DNA from: G965207335 sp965222825
GTDB lineage: Bacteria; Pseudomonadota; Gammaproteobacteria; PS1; Pseudothioglobaceae
Length of the DNA: 64,000 nucleotides
Assembly: GCA_965222825.1 (NCBI GenBank)
Contig: OZ244964.1
Span: 620,001 to 684,000, forward strand
Direction of reading: 5' to 3'
The notes beneath the pieces are model-generated. The model ran no database searches. It was not told the DNA's origin and saw only the letters and a program-made list of their open reading frames with translations. Positions 8,417-18,680 of this stretch are shown one piece after another (within the stretch, counting starts at the first letter, position 1; each line of letters begins with the position of its first letter). A program made the position numbers and the translations under genes.

Positions 8417-10648
8417 TTAGTCTATTACCTCAATTTTAATAACTTTTTGATAGCCCTTAGGTAGCATATTACCCCTTTTTGCTCTGTTGGATATATAATT
8501 TACTAAATCAGTAAACTTAATAGTTAGATGGCGTTTGCCAGAGTAAAATTTTAATTTTTGATTATCAAAAAATATTGCTATATCTTTAACAAATTCTTTT
8601 TTATCATTAAAATCAGTGGTTTTTATATTTATTAGTTTATTGCCTCTACCTTTTGATAATTGTGGTAACTCTGCTACTTTAAATACCAATAATCTACCTA
8701 AATTGCTAACTACGGCTATATATTGACTTGCTAAGTTTGTTATTTTTAGTAGTGCTAGGGCATGGCTATTGTCGGGCATAGTTAAGATATTTTTGCCATT
8801 TTGTCTAGATGATATTAAGTTTCCTAAACTAGCAATAAAACCATAGCCCATATTTGATGCTAGTAGGACTTTATCATTATTTTCACCAGTAATAACTGAG
8901 GTAAAAATTGCTCCACTAGGAGGCGATAATTTGCCTGTTAGTGGCTCACCTTGCCCTCTAGCACTAGGCAACAGATGGGACTCTAGAGCATAAGTTCGTC
9001 CTGCGGTGTCTAAGAATATTGCCATTTGATTGCTACGAGCCTTAGTGCTGGTTAAATAACTATCTCCAGACTTATAATTAAGCCCTACTGGGTCAATATC
9101 ATGTCCCTTAGCACTACGAATCCAACCCATTTTAGATAGCACTATGGTAATATTCTCAGCTGGGCTTATTTGTCCTTTTGATAATAGTTTGGCTTGTTTA
9201 GCATTAGTATTTATTTCACATCTTCTGTTATCAGCAAATTTTTTAATAATATTTTTTAATTCTTTTTTTAGCAAAGTTTTTAGTTTAATTTTTGAATTTA
9301 AAACACTCTCTATACTATTTTTTTCCTCTGTTAATTCTTGTTGCTCATTTTGAATTTTTATTTCTTCTAACTTGGCTAAATTGCGTAATTTTAGCTCTAG
9401 TATTGCCTCTGTTTGTTTGTTATTTAGTTTAAACCTAGCCATTAAAACATCTTTGGGTTTATCTTCATAACGAATAATACGAATTACCTCATCAATATTT
9501 AAAAATGCTACTAATAATCCTTGCAGAATATTTAATCTAGCTAGAATCTTTTCAAAACGAGTTTCTAATCTTCTAACTACTACTTGCGAACGATATTCTA
9601 ACCATTCTAACAATATAGTTAATAAATTTTTAACTTGTGGTTTGCCATTTAGCCCTATTACATTCATATTAACGCGATAATTTTTTTCTAAATCACAACT
9701 AGCGTATAAATGTAGTATTAAATTATCAAGGTTTACTCTATTTGACTTAGGAACTATAACTATTCTGGTGCTGTTTTTGTGGTCTGATTCATCTCTAATA
9801 TCTTCTATTAAAGGTAGTTTTTTAGCACTCATTTGGCTAGCAATTTGCATGATTATTTTAGCCCCTGAGGTTTGATATGGTAGAGCATTAATAACAATAT
9901 TGCCGTCTTCTATAGTATGTTTTGCTCGCATTTTTATTGAGCCATTGCCCGTTGCATACATTGTTTCTAACTCTTTATTATTAGTAATGATTTGAGCATA
10001 AGTTGGATAATCAGGGGCTTGAATAAACTGCATAATATTTTCTATACTTGCCTGAGGATTATCAAGCAGATAAATACAAGCACTAACAACTTCTGCTAAA
10101 TTATGAGGCGGTATATCTGTTGACATACCAACGGCTATGCCGCTAACGCCGTTTAATAAAATATTTGGCACTTGTGCTGGTAAGTATTTTGGCTCTTCTA
10201 AACTGGCATCAAAATTAGGCGTCCAATCAACTGTGCCTTGGGTAATTTCTTGTAATAATAAATTTGCATAAGCAGATAATTTAGACTCTGTATAACGCAT
10301 AGCAGCAAAAGACTTAGGGTCATCTTCAGCACCCCAATTACCCTGACCGTCAATAAATGGATAACGATACGAAAACGGCTGTGCCATTAACACCATAGCC
10401 TCATAACAAGCACTATCACCGTGGGGATGAAATTTACCTAATACATCACCTACTGTGCGGGCAGATTTTTTATATTTAGCACTAGATATTAACCCTAATT
10501 CACTCATAGCATAAATAATACGCCTTTGCACAGGTTTTAAGCCATCACCTATAAATGGCAATGCTCTATCTAAAATTACATACATAGAATAATCTAGATA
10601 TGCTTTTTCACTAAAATCTGCTATATTAATATCTATTTCTTTTGCCAT
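8417..10648 (-). CDS. parC: DNA topoisomerase IV subunit A
   Basis: Catalytic subunit of the decatenating type II topoisomerase (with ParE, not in the window). It has 743 residues (E. coli 752). The active-site Tyr is in AAMRYTESKLS near residue 120. The quinolone-resistance region FHPHGDSACYEAMVLMAQPF carries the drug-sensitive Ser and Glu, as in wild-type E. coli. The C-terminal beta-pinwheel follows from about residue 490 (GWIRSAKGHDID, ALESHLLPSARGQGEPLTGK). Sequence in the breakage domain is closer to ParC than to GyrA, and the GyrA box is absent. It stands alone on the minus strand. Confidence 0.97.
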   Translation of the reverse strand: MAKEIDINIADFSEKAYLDYSMYVILDRALPFIGDGLKPVQRRIIYAMSELGLISSAKYKKSARTVGDVLGKFHPHGDSACYEAMVLMAQPFSYRYPFIDGQGNWGAEDDPKSFAAMRYTESKLSAYANLLLQEITQGTVDWTPNFDASLEEPKYLPAQVPNILLNGVSGIAVGMSTDIPPHNLAEVVSACIYLLDNPQASIENIMQFIQAPDYPTYAQIITNNKELETMYATGNGSIKMRAKHTIEDGNIVINALPYQTSGAKIIMQIASQMSAKKLPLIEDIRDESDHKNSTRIVIVPKSNRVNLDNLILHLYASCDLEKNYRVNMNVIGLNGKPQVKNLLTILLEWLEYRSQVVVRRLETRFEKILARLNILQGLLVAFLNIDEVIRIIRYEDKPKDVLMARFKLNNKQTEAILELKLRNLAKLEEIKIQNEQQELTEEKNSIESVLNSKIKLKTLLKKELKNIIKKFADNRRCEINTNAKQAKLLSKGQISPAENITIVLSKMGWIRSAKGHDIDPVGLNYKSGDSYLTSTKARSNQMAIFLDTAGRTYALESHLLPSARGQGEPLTGKLSPPSGAIFTSVITGENNDKVLLASNMGYGFIASLGNLISSRQNGKNILTMPDNSHALALLKITNLASQYIAVVSNLGRLLVFKVAELPQLSKGRGNKLINIKTTDFNDKKEFVKDIAIFFDNQKLKFYSGKRHLTIKFTDLVNYISNRAKRGNMLPKGYQKVIKIEVID

Positions 10649-10724
10649 TATTATGATTAACTTACTTTTAAATTACAAAAACCGTAATTCAGACACAGTT
10701 AAAGTCGGACTTCGTGGATTTTGT

Positions 10725-11525
10725 TTAATAACTCCGTAAATTTAATTTTTGCCATAACTTTTTTGCATTAGGATAATTTTGTTGATATGCTTGTTTCATC
10801 CAGTATGCTGATTGTTGTTTATTATCATTAAAATAGTAATAATTTGCTAACTCGTATTGTGCTTTGGCAAAATTATTTTTAGCAGATTTTGTTAAATATT
10901 CTAAATATTTATTATCATCTTTAATAGCACCTAAGCCCTGCTTGTGCATTTGTGCTAAGGTATATTGTGCTTGGGGATAATCATCTGTTGCCACCTCTTC
11001 TACTAATGAGAATGCCTTATTAGTGTTTTTCGTAACTCCCTTGCCATTTAGATACATAAAGCCAAGATAATATTTAGCTTCATTATTACCTTGTTGTGCC
11101 GATTTTACATACCAGTTAAAAGCTTTACTATTATTAGCACTACCGCCTTCACCGTCTTTATACATATTGGCTAAGATTAGTTGAGCATTTCCATCGCCAA
11201 TATTAGCTGCTTTTTTATACCAAAATCTAGCCTTTTTATGATTAATTCCTGTAGCACCGTAGCCAAAATAATACCAAGACGCAAGTTTTATTTGTGCTGG
11301 AAGATAGTTTTGCTGTGCTGATTTTTTTAATAATTCTATCGCATTATTGTATTCTCTATCATCAAGATAAATTATAGCTAATACAAACTGTTTACTAGCA
11401 TCGCCACTTTTGGCTTGGGTTTTTATTGCTGATATTTGTGCACTATTTAGGTTTTTATCAGCATATATTACATTAGTTATAAAACTTATATAAATAATAA
11501 CAATAAGATACAAATATTTAATCAT
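10725..11525 (-). CDS. Exported Sel1-repeat (TPR-like) protein
   Basis: 266 residues. A signal peptide (MIKYLYLIVIIYISFITNVIYA) is followed by about six Sel1 units, helical pairs recognised by the pattern A...L...Y..G.G...D...A..W..KAA. Clear units include LASWYYFGYGATGINHKKA, LANMYKDGEGGSANNSKA, LGFMYLNGKGVTKNTNKA and LAQMHKQGLGAIKDDNKY. Such solenoids mediate protein-protein contacts and usually act in the periplasm when exported. No enzymatic domain is present and the partner is unknown. It sits between parC and pssA with a 40-base gap to pssA and no obvious functional link. Confidence 0.85.
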   Translation of the reverse strand: MIKYLYLIVIIYISFITNVIYADKNLNSAQISAIKTQAKSGDASKQFVLAIIYLDDREYNNAIELLKKSAQQNYLPAQIKLASWYYFGYGATGINHKKARFWYKKAANIGDGNAQLILANMYKDGEGGSANNSKAFNWYVKSAQQGNNEAKYYLGFMYLNGKGVTKNTNKAFSLVEEVATDDYPQAQYTLAQMHKQGLGAIKDDNKYLEYLTKSAKNNFAKAQYELANYYYFNDNKQQSAYWMKQAYQQNYPNAKKLWQKLNLRSY

Positions 11526-11565
11526 ATTTTTATATGTAAAAAAAATTACTTATAATAAGCTTTTA

Positions 11566-12324
11566 TTAATGTTTTTTATGTTTTTGAGATAATTTTTTTC
11601 TCAGTGCTAATGATGTTAAAACAATGCCTGATATAGTATAAAACAAAAATATAAAAAATAAAATATAGGCTGGTTGTATTGATATAAAAACTATTATTAA
11701 TAATAGTATTGATAATATTTTAAATGATGACCTGCCCTTTAAATTAAAAGACTTAAAACTATGATAACGAATATTACTAATCATAAGTAACGACGATGCT
11801 AACATTATAATTACTGCTATAAAAGTAATAATATACGATATATCTGCTGATATATTAATACTATTTGTAAAACTAATAGCAAACCACACAAAACCAGCAT
11901 TTAATGCAGCTGATGCAGGAGATGGTAACCCTTGAAAATAATTTTTATCCTCAATACCTATTTGGGTATTAAATCTAGCTAGTCTTAAAGTACCAGATGC
12001 TACATAAAAAAATGCTACTAACCAACCATTACTAAAATCTTTTAACACCCAACAATAAAATAAAATAGCAGGTGCAATAGCAAAAGAAAGCAAGTCTGCC
12101 ATAGAGTCGTATTGAGCACCAAAATCACTCTGAGTACTGGTAAGTCTAGCCACTCTACCGTCTAAACTATCAAATACCATAGCAATAAAAATTGCAATAG
12201 CACTATATTTATAATTAGCATTAATAGCTAGCGTAATTGCATAAAAACCTGCTAATAATCCTAGTGTTGTTAATAGATTTGGTAATAAATAAATGCCTCT
12301 TTTTCGCAATTTACTAACTGGCAT
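11566..12324 (-). CDS. pssA: CDP-diacylglycerol--serine O-phosphatidyltransferase
   Basis: Integral-membrane enzyme that makes phosphatidylserine, the precursor of phosphatidylethanolamine. It has 252 residues. The CDP-alcohol phosphotransferase signature is complete: DSLDGRVARLTSTQ, then the Gly in DFGAQYD and the final Asp in SMADL, matching D-x2-DG-x2-AR-x8-G-x3-D-x3-D. About six further hydrophobic segments follow. This is the CAP-type PssA, not the phospholipase-D-like E. coli enzyme. It starts five bases after the ilvC stop, and ilvIHC-pssA is a recurring arrangement in beta- and gammaproteobacteria, often followed by leuA, which is missing here. Confidence 0.94.
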   Translation of the reverse strand: MPVSKLRKRGIYLLPNLLTTLGLLAGFYAITLAINANYKYSAIAIFIAMVFDSLDGRVARLTSTQSDFGAQYDSMADLLSFAIAPAILFYCWVLKDFSNGWLVAFFYVASGTLRLARFNTQIGIEDKNYFQGLPSPASAALNAGFVWFAISFTNSINISADISYIITFIAVIIMLASSLLMISNIRYHSFKSFNLKGRSSFKILSILLLIIVFISIQPAYILFFIFLFYTISGIVLTSLALRKKLSQKHKKH

Positions 12325-12329
12325 AGCAA

Positions 12330-13328
12330 CTAATTTTTATTTTTATCCACTACTTTTTTAATCCAAGGCATCATTGAACGCAAGTTTTCGCCCACTTTTT
12401 CTATTTGATGCTCTCTAGTTTTCTCTCTTCTACTTGGTAATGAGCCAACATTTGCTACAAATTCTTTGGCAAAAGAGCCATCCTGAATATCTGATAGAAT
12501 TTTACGCATTTCTTTTTTAGTACCATCATTGATAATTTTAGGTCCTCTGGTAACATCGCCATATTCTGCGGTATTAGAAATAGAATAACGCATATTAGCA
12601 ATACCTCCCTCATACATTAAGTCAACAATTAATTTTAACTCGTGTAAACATTCAAAATATGCCATTTCTGGCTCATACCCTGCATTTACTAAGGTTTCAA
12701 ATCCTGCTTGCACAAGTGCTGTTGTGCCACCACATAAAACAGCTTGCTCACCAAATAAATCAGTTTCTGTTTCATCTTTAAATGTAGTTTCTAAAATACC
12801 TGTTCTACCACCACCTATTGCACAAGCATAAGATATAGCAAGCTGTTTAGCATTGCCAGATATATCTTGTTGCACGGCTATTAAGTCAGGAATACCACCA
12901 CCTTTTTCAAATTCACTACGAACAGTATGCCCTGGTGCTTTTGGTGCTATCATAATTACATCTAAATCACCTCTTGGCACTATTTGTTTAAAATGGATAT
13001 TAAACCCATGGGCAAAGGCAAGCGTAGAGCCTTGTGCCAAATTGGGCTCTATACTATCTTTATACAACTTTGCTTGAAACTCATCAGGTGCTAATATCAT
13101 AACTAAATTAGCACTTTTAGTTGCTTCTTCAACTGATAAAACCTTGAAAGTATTTTTTTCTGCCTTAGTAATTGAAGCTGAGCCTTTACGCAAACCAACT
13201 ACTACATCTATACCACTATCTTTGAGGTTTAATGCGTGTGCATGCCCCTGAGAGCCATAACCAATAATAGCAACTTTCATTCCTTTAATAATGGCTAAAT
13301 CACCATCTTTATCATAATATTTGTTCAT
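12330..13328 (-). CDS. ilvC: Ketol-acid reductoisomerase (class I)
   Basis: NADPH- and Mg-dependent enzyme for the second shared step of valine and isoleucine synthesis. It has 332 residues, the short class I length. The Rossmann motif is AIIGYGSQGHAHALNLKDSG. The metal/substrate region includes FKDETETDLFGEQAVLCGG and ALVQAGFETLVNAGYEPEMAYFE. RYSISNTAEYGDVTRGP is also typical. It follows ilvH by 14 bases in the same operon. Confidence 0.98.
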   Translation of the reverse strand: MNKYYDKDGDLAIIKGMKVAIIGYGSQGHAHALNLKDSGIDVVVGLRKGSASITKAEKNTFKVLSVEEATKSANLVMILAPDEFQAKLYKDSIEPNLAQGSTLAFAHGFNIHFKQIVPRGDLDVIMIAPKAPGHTVRSEFEKGGGIPDLIAVQQDISGNAKQLAISYACAIGGGRTGILETTFKDETETDLFGEQAVLCGGTTALVQAGFETLVNAGYEPEMAYFECLHELKLIVDLMYEGGIANMRYSISNTAEYGDVTRGPKIINDGTKKEMRKILSDIQDGSFAKEFVANVGSLPSRREKTREHQIEKVGENLRSMMPWIKKVVDKNKN

Positions 13329-13344
13329 ATTTATATATTTTTAA

Positions 13345-13830
13345 TTATAAAATTGTTTTACCGCGATAAACTCCCATAGCACCTGTTCTTGATACTTCCA
13401 TTATATTTTTACTACCTATGGCATCTAAAAAAGCATCTATTTTTTTAGACTTACCAGATATATCAATAATATAAGTATCATCTGTTATATCAACTATTTG
13501 GCATTCAAAAATATCAACTAATTGCTTAATTTTTAAAATATTGCTATCATTAATTGCAATTTTTACCAACATTAACTCTCGTTCTATATGTTTTCTACCA
13601 GTTATATCAATAACTCGAACTGTATCTACCAATTTTTCTAATTGTTTGACTATTTGTGCAATGATTTTATCATTACCGTAAGTTACCATAGTAAGTCTTG
13701 ATAAAGACTCATCTGTGGTTTGTGCTACATTTAGTGCTTCTATGTTAAAACCTCTGGCAGAAAATAAACCAACCACCCTAGAAAGAGCACCCGATTCATT
13801 TTCTAGTAATAATGAGATAATGTGTCTCAT
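13345..13830 (-). CDS. ilvH: Acetolactate synthase small (regulatory) subunit
   Basis: Regulatory partner of IlvI that gives feedback inhibition by valine. It has 161 residues (E. coli IlvH 163). The N-terminal ACT domain starts MRHIISLLLENESGALSRVV and continues FSARGFNIEALNVAQT, with the valine-site Asn/Gly region intact. The C-terminal half contains MEVSRTGAMGVYRG. The ATG overlaps the ilvI stop as ATGA, which would keep subunit ratios balanced. Confidence 0.96.
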   Translation of the reverse strand: MRHIISLLLENESGALSRVVGLFSARGFNIEALNVAQTTDESLSRLTMVTYGNDKIIAQIVKQLEKLVDTVRVIDITGRKHIERELMLVKIAINDSNILKIKQLVDIFECQIVDITDDTYIIDISGKSKKIDAFLDAIGSKNIMEVSRTGAMGVYRGKTIL

Positions 13831-15566
13831 AATAAATTTAAACCCTCATCATTTACTGCACTCATATCATCTTTATCTGCTAATAACATTTCGTGATGCC
13901 CGGCACCTGCTGGTATCATAGGAAAAACATTTTCCATAGGATCGGTTATAAAATCTAGGAAGACTGTTCTATTTTTATTACTATTAGAAAATGCTTCCAC
14001 TAATGCTGGCTCTATGTCGGCTGGATTTTCAATTTTAATACCAATATGTCCATAGCCCTCAGCTAGTTTGACAAAATCAGGTAGAGCATCCATATAAGAC
14101 ATACTATATCTTTTTTCATAAAAGAATTCTTGCCATTGTCTAACCATTCCTAAATATTGATTATTAAGATTAACAATTTTAACAGCTACACCATACTGCA
14201 ACATAGTAGATAATTCTTGTAGCATCATTTGAATACTACCATCTCCGGTAACACAAACAACATCTTTATCTTTATTAGCTATTTTAGCACCCATAGCAGC
14301 AGGCAAACCAAAACCCATAGTGCCTAAGCCACCAGAGTTTATCCATCTTCTAGGTTTATCAAACAAATAATACTGTGCCGCCCACATTTGGTGTTGTCCT
14401 ACATCAGATGTAACTATGGCATTACCTTTTGTTATTTTATATAAGGCTTTAATAATGGTCTGTGGTTTAATAACTTTGCTAGAGTCCTTATAAGCTAGTG
14501 AGTCTAGTTTACGCCAATTATTTATCTCATTCCACCACTTGCTAATATTGGGAATATTTTTACCTGCTAAAACTTTTGCTAATTTTTCTAAAATAATACT
14601 AGCTTCACCAATGACTTCAACATCAACCGCTATAGTTTTAGATATAGATGATGGGTCAATATCTATATGAATAATTTTTGCATAAGGACAAAACTTTGCA
14701 ATATTAGCAGTTATTCTATCATCAAATCTAGCACCAACAGAAATAACACAATCCGAATTGTGCATTGCCATATTGGCTTCGTAAGTGCCGTGCATACCCA
14801 ACATACCTAAGGATTGTTTATCAGTTTCTGGATAAGCCCCTAAACCCATAATAGTTTGAGTTATTGGAAATTTTAATAATTTGCTAAATTTGGTTAATGC
14901 TTTGCTAGCATTGCCTATTACCGAGCCTCCACCAGAGTAAATAATTGGCTTTTTAGCTTGTAAAATTAGTTTAATAGCTTGCTGTATTTGCTTGTTTTCT
15001 GGCTCTGTTACTGGATTATAAGAGCGAATTTGAATATCTTTTGGATAATAAAAATTATCTAAGGTAGCAATAGTTATATCTTTGGGTATATCAATAACAA
15101 CAGGTCCAGGTCTGCCAGTTTTAGCAATATAAAACGCTTTTTTTATTGTTAGTGCTAATTTATTAATATCCTTTACCAAAAAATTATGTTTAACACAAGA
15201 CCTAGTTATACCAACAGCATCAACCTCTTGAAAAGCATCACTTCCTATTACAGTAGTTGCTACTTGACCTGATATAACAATTAAAGGAATTGAATCCATA
15301 TAAGCAGTAGCTATGCCTGTAACAGCATTAGTTAAGCCCGGACCAGAGGTTACCAAAGCAATACCGACATTACCACTACTTCTTGCATAACCATCAGCAG
15401 CATGAACCGCACCTTGTTCATGACGAACTAGAAAATGTTCAATATCATTTTGTTTGCCTAGAGCATCATAAATATGCAAAACAGCCCCTCCAGGATAACC
15501 AAATATATGTTTTACTCCCTCTGCCTGTAAGCTTTTAATTACTATCTGTGCACCATTAACAATCAT
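13827..15566 (-). CDS. ilvI: Acetolactate synthase large subunit
   Basis: ThDP-dependent catalytic subunit that condenses pyruvate with pyruvate or 2-ketobutyrate, the first shared branched-chain step. It has about 579 residues. The catalytic Glu is in FLVRHEQGAVHAADG, and the N-terminal domain reads TSGPGLTNAVTGIATAYMDS. The ThDP/Mg motif is VVCVTGDGSIQMM through NLNNQYLGMV. I use the ATG at 15566 (MIVNGAQ); a TTG two codons upstream is in frame but less likely. The sequence resembles IlvI/IlvB of the ilvIH type. No leader peptide or attenuator is visible upstream, where a decayed miniature-element fragment lies. Confidence 0.96.
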   Translation of the reverse strand: MIVNGAQIVIKSLQAEGVKHIFGYPGGAVLHIYDALGKQNDIEHFLVRHEQGAVHAADGYARSSGNVGIALVTSGPGLTNAVTGIATAYMDSIPLIVISGQVATTVIGSDAFQEVDAVGITRSCVKHNFLVKDINKLALTIKKAFYIAKTGRPGPVVIDIPKDITIATLDNFYYPKDIQIRSYNPVTEPENKQIQQAIKLILQAKKPIIYSGGGSVIGNASKALTKFSKLLKFPITQTIMGLGAYPETDKQSLGMLGMHGTYEANMAMHNSDCVISVGARFDDRITANIAKFCPYAKIIHIDIDPSSISKTIAVDVEVIGEASIILEKLAKVLAGKNIPNISKWWNEINNWRKLDSLAYKDSSKVIKPQTIIKALYKITKGNAIVTSDVGQHQMWAAQYYLFDKPRRWINSGGLGTMGFGLPAAMGAKIANKDKDVVCVTGDGSIQMMLQELSTMLQYGVAVKIVNLNNQYLGMVRQWQEFFYEKRYSMSYMDALPDFVKLAEGYGHIGIKIENPADIEPALVEAFSNSNKNRTVFLDFITDPMENVFPMIPAGAGHHEMLLADKDDMSAVNDEGLNLL

Positions 15567-15672
15567 ATACAAATTAACATAAAATAGAATAAAACATTAT
15601 ACACACAACAACTCTAAATTACTTAAAATTATGAGAAATCAAAAAAATTATAACAATAAAATACGCAAACAT

Positions 15673-15817
15673 AGACCGTTGCACAGTGGCAAAGTAAAAA
15701 TGGAACAAGTCTTACTCGTTCTATAAGAAATGAAATAAGTTTTTTTTTACAGTCTCACTGCTAAGGGCTACTGTGTGTATAACACTGTTTACAACTGTGC
15801 TTCTCATTATTTTATAA
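15673..15817. mobile_element. Decayed MITE-family fragment
   Basis: AGACCGTTGCACAGTGGC at 15673-15690 resembles the left terminal repeat of the 236-bp elements. From about 15760, CTAAGGGCTACTGTGTG and CTCATTATTTTATAACAA match their right interior. The middle does not align, and no right terminal repeat or target duplication remains. It lies between ilvI and the aceE 3' end and looks like an older, rearranged copy. Confidence 0.7.
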
Positions 15818-15836
15818 CAATGCTCTACAAATATTA

Positions 15837-18488
15837 TTATAATTTAACTGGGTCTATTTTATTGCTATCTATATTGTATTTATCTATGGCTTTAAATACT
15901 ACGCCCATAGCAATTATATTATCATCTGCTAATGCTCTTAGACTAGCTATTGTTATATAATAACTATTTACTTCAAAGAAGTGTCTTAACTCATCTCTGG
16001 TATCACTGCGACCAAAGCCATCAGTGCCTAATACTTCATAATGATTTGGTATATATTTGCGTAATTGTTCGCCATAGGCACGCATATAATCAGTAGCTGC
16101 TATTACTGGTCCTTTACTATTAGCAAGAATCTTAGTTATATAAGGAATTTTAACCTTATCTTTTGCTAGCAAGCGATTTTCTCTATCTATACTTTGTGCT
16201 TCTCTAGCTAATTCATTAAAACTGGTAATACTCCAAATATTAGATTTAACACCCCAATCATTGGCTAATAATTCTGCTGCTAGTTCTACCTCTAGCAAAA
16301 TAGCCCCTGAGCCAAATAACTGCACCTCTATATCAGAGCTACCAACAACCTTTAGCTTATATCCACCCTTTATAATGCCATCTTCTACCCCTTTTGGCAT
16401 AGCAGGATGGGTGTAAGTTTCATTCATAGTGGTAATATAATAAAACTTATTCTCACGCAATTCATACATTCTCTTTAAGCCATCTTGGACAATAACTGCC
16501 AGCTCGTAAGCATAGCTTGGATCATACGATATACAATTAGGAATAGTATTTGCCATTAGATGTGAATGTCCGTCTTGGTGTTGTAATCCCTCACCAGCTA
16601 AGGTAGTCCTACCTGCTGTGCCGCCTAATAAAAATCCTTTTGCTTGCATATCGCCAGCTGCCCATGCTAAATCGCCAATTCTTTGAAAACCAAACATAGA
16701 ATAATAAATATAAAATGGCACCATTGTTAGATTATGGGTAGCATAAGCAGTTGCCGCTGCTATCCAATCAGAGAATGCCCCTGCTTCATTAATTCCTTCT
16801 TGTAATACCTGACCTTTAACATCTTCTTTATACCACATTACTTTATCAGAATCCTCAGGTTGATATAATTGCCCTGATGATGAGTAAATACCTAGTTGTC
16901 TAAATAAACCCTCCATACCAAAAGTTCTAGCCTCATCGGGAACAATAGGGACTATTCGTTTACCTATTTCTTTGTCTCTAGTCAATAGAGACAAAATTCT
17001 AACAAAAGCCATAGTGGTTGACATTTCTCGCTCTTTAGTGCTAACTAACAAACTTGAAAAAATATCTAAGTTAGGGGTTATTATTTTTTCTATATTAAAT
17101 TTTCTCTCTGGTAATGCCCCACCTAGTGCTTCTCGTCTTGATAATAAATAACGCATTTCTGCACTATCTGGTTTTGGTTTATAAAAATTTAATTTCTCTA
17201 TATCTTCATCGCTAACAGGCACTGAAAATCTCTTAGCAAATTTACGCACTGCTTTTTCACCAAGTTTTTTTTGTGAATGAGTAGTATTTTGCCCCTCGCC
17301 TGCTTCCCCCATACCATAGCCTTTTACAGTTTTAGCTAAAATAACCGTTGGCTGTCCCTTATGATTTTTTGCCTTATGATAAGCGTTATAAACCTTTATT
17401 GGATCGTGCCCGCCTCGTCTTAGAGCATATATTTCCTCATCTGATAAATGCTCAACCATTGCTAGCACCTCAGGGTTAAAACCAAAAAAATGTTCACGCA
17501 CATAAGCACCATCTTTTGCCTTATATGCCTGATATTGTCCATCTACTACATCCTCCATGCGTTTTTTTAATAAACCTTTACTATCTTTTGCTAATAACTC
17601 ATCCCAATCACTACTCCATATGACTTTAATTACATTCCAGTTTGCCCCTCTAAACATACCTTCTAGTTCTTGAATAATCTTACCATTACCACGAACAGGA
17701 CCATCTAATCGCTGTAAATTACAATTAATTACAAAAATTAAGTTATCTAATTTTTCTCTACCTGCTAAAGATATAGCACCTAAGGATTCTGGCTCATCCA
17801 TTTCACCATCACCTAAATACACCCATACCGTGCGTTTATCAGTGTCTTTTAACTCTCTATCTTGCAAATATTTCATAAATCTTGCTTGATAAATACTCAT
17901 AATAGACGCTAAACCCATAGATACAGTAGGAAACTGCCAAAAATCAGGCATTAATTTGGGGTGTGGGTAAGACGATAAACCAGCCTTATTTGCCTCTTGG
18001 CGAAAATTATTTAATAGCTTTTCTTCAAGTCGCCCTTCAAGAAAAGCTCTAGCATACATACCCGGTGCTACATGACCTTGAAAAAATATTAAATCACCAC
18101 CTTGTTCTGAACGGTTACCACGATAAAAATGATTAAATCCAACATCGTATAAAGTTGCACTAGATGCAAAACTAGCAATATGCCCTCCTAATTCGGAGCT
18201 AACTTTATTTGCTTTTACTACCATTACCATAGCATTCCAGCGAATAATTGCTGATATTTTTTTCTCTAATTCATAATCTATATCACAATTAACTTGATTC
18301 TCAACAGAAATACTATTCAAATAAGCAGTAGTAACCCCGCTTGGCAACTCCATACCTGCTTTATCAGCTGCATAAAGTAGTTTGGATAAAATATACTTAG
18401 CACGACCAATACCTTCTCTATTAACTACCGATTCAAAAGCATCAAGCCATTCTCTGGTTTCTTGTTTGTCAATATCTTGTTTAGGCAT
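15837..18488 (-). CDS. aceE: Pyruvate dehydrogenase E1 component (homodimeric)
   Basis: ThDP-dependent decarboxylase of the pyruvate dehydrogenase complex. It has about 883 residues (E. coli 887). MPKQDIDKQETREWLDAFES aligns with the E. coli start, so I use the ATG at 18488; an in-frame TTG at 18503 is less likely. Key segments are GGHIASFASSATLYDVGFNH, the ThDP/Mg motif VYLGDGEMDEPES ending in NCNLQRLDGPVRGN, and PIVPDEARTFGMEGLFRQLG in the second domain. E2 (aceF) and E3 (lpd) are not adjacent; the nearest gene upstream is an RseC-like gene beyond a 342-base gap with a gene remnant. The complex must be completed by genes elsewhere. Confidence 0.96.
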   Translation of the reverse strand: MPKQDIDKQETREWLDAFESVVNREGIGRAKYILSKLLYAADKAGMELPSGVTTAYLNSISVENQVNCDIDYELEKKISAIIRWNAMVMVVKANKVSSELGGHIASFASSATLYDVGFNHFYRGNRSEQGGDLIFFQGHVAPGMYARAFLEGRLEEKLLNNFRQEANKAGLSSYPHPKLMPDFWQFPTVSMGLASIMSIYQARFMKYLQDRELKDTDKRTVWVYLGDGEMDEPESLGAISLAGREKLDNLIFVINCNLQRLDGPVRGNGKIIQELEGMFRGANWNVIKVIWSSDWDELLAKDSKGLLKKRMEDVVDGQYQAYKAKDGAYVREHFFGFNPEVLAMVEHLSDEEIYALRRGGHDPIKVYNAYHKAKNHKGQPTVILAKTVKGYGMGEAGEGQNTTHSQKKLGEKAVRKFAKRFSVPVSDEDIEKLNFYKPKPDSAEMRYLLSRREALGGALPERKFNIEKIITPNLDIFSSLLVSTKEREMSTTMAFVRILSLLTRDKEIGKRIVPIVPDEARTFGMEGLFRQLGIYSSSGQLYQPEDSDKVMWYKEDVKGQVLQEGINEAGAFSDWIAAATAYATHNLTMVPFYIYYSMFGFQRIGDLAWAAGDMQAKGFLLGGTAGRTTLAGEGLQHQDGHSHLMANTIPNCISYDPSYAYELAVIVQDGLKRMYELRENKFYYITTMNETYTHPAMPKGVEDGIIKGGYKLKVVGSSDIEVQLFGSGAILLEVELAAELLANDWGVKSNIWSITSFNELAREAQSIDRENRLLAKDKVKIPYITKILANSKGPVIAATDYMRAYGEQLRKYIPNHYEVLGTDGFGRSDTRDELRHFFEVNSYYITIASLRALADDNIIAMGVVFKAIDKYNIDSNKIDPVKL

Positions 18489-18680
18489 AATAATTTCATT
18501 CAAATAAATTATATTATCTACTAAAAATTAAAACTATGATATTTTTTTTAGAAAATAGTATTATTTTAAAATAATGAAATAATTGCAGGCGTAAAAAATA
18601 TAAAATTATATTTTAAAAAAATAGGTATACCAACTGGGTGGAGAAAAGAAGTTTAATTTTACTATGACCTGAATTATTGA

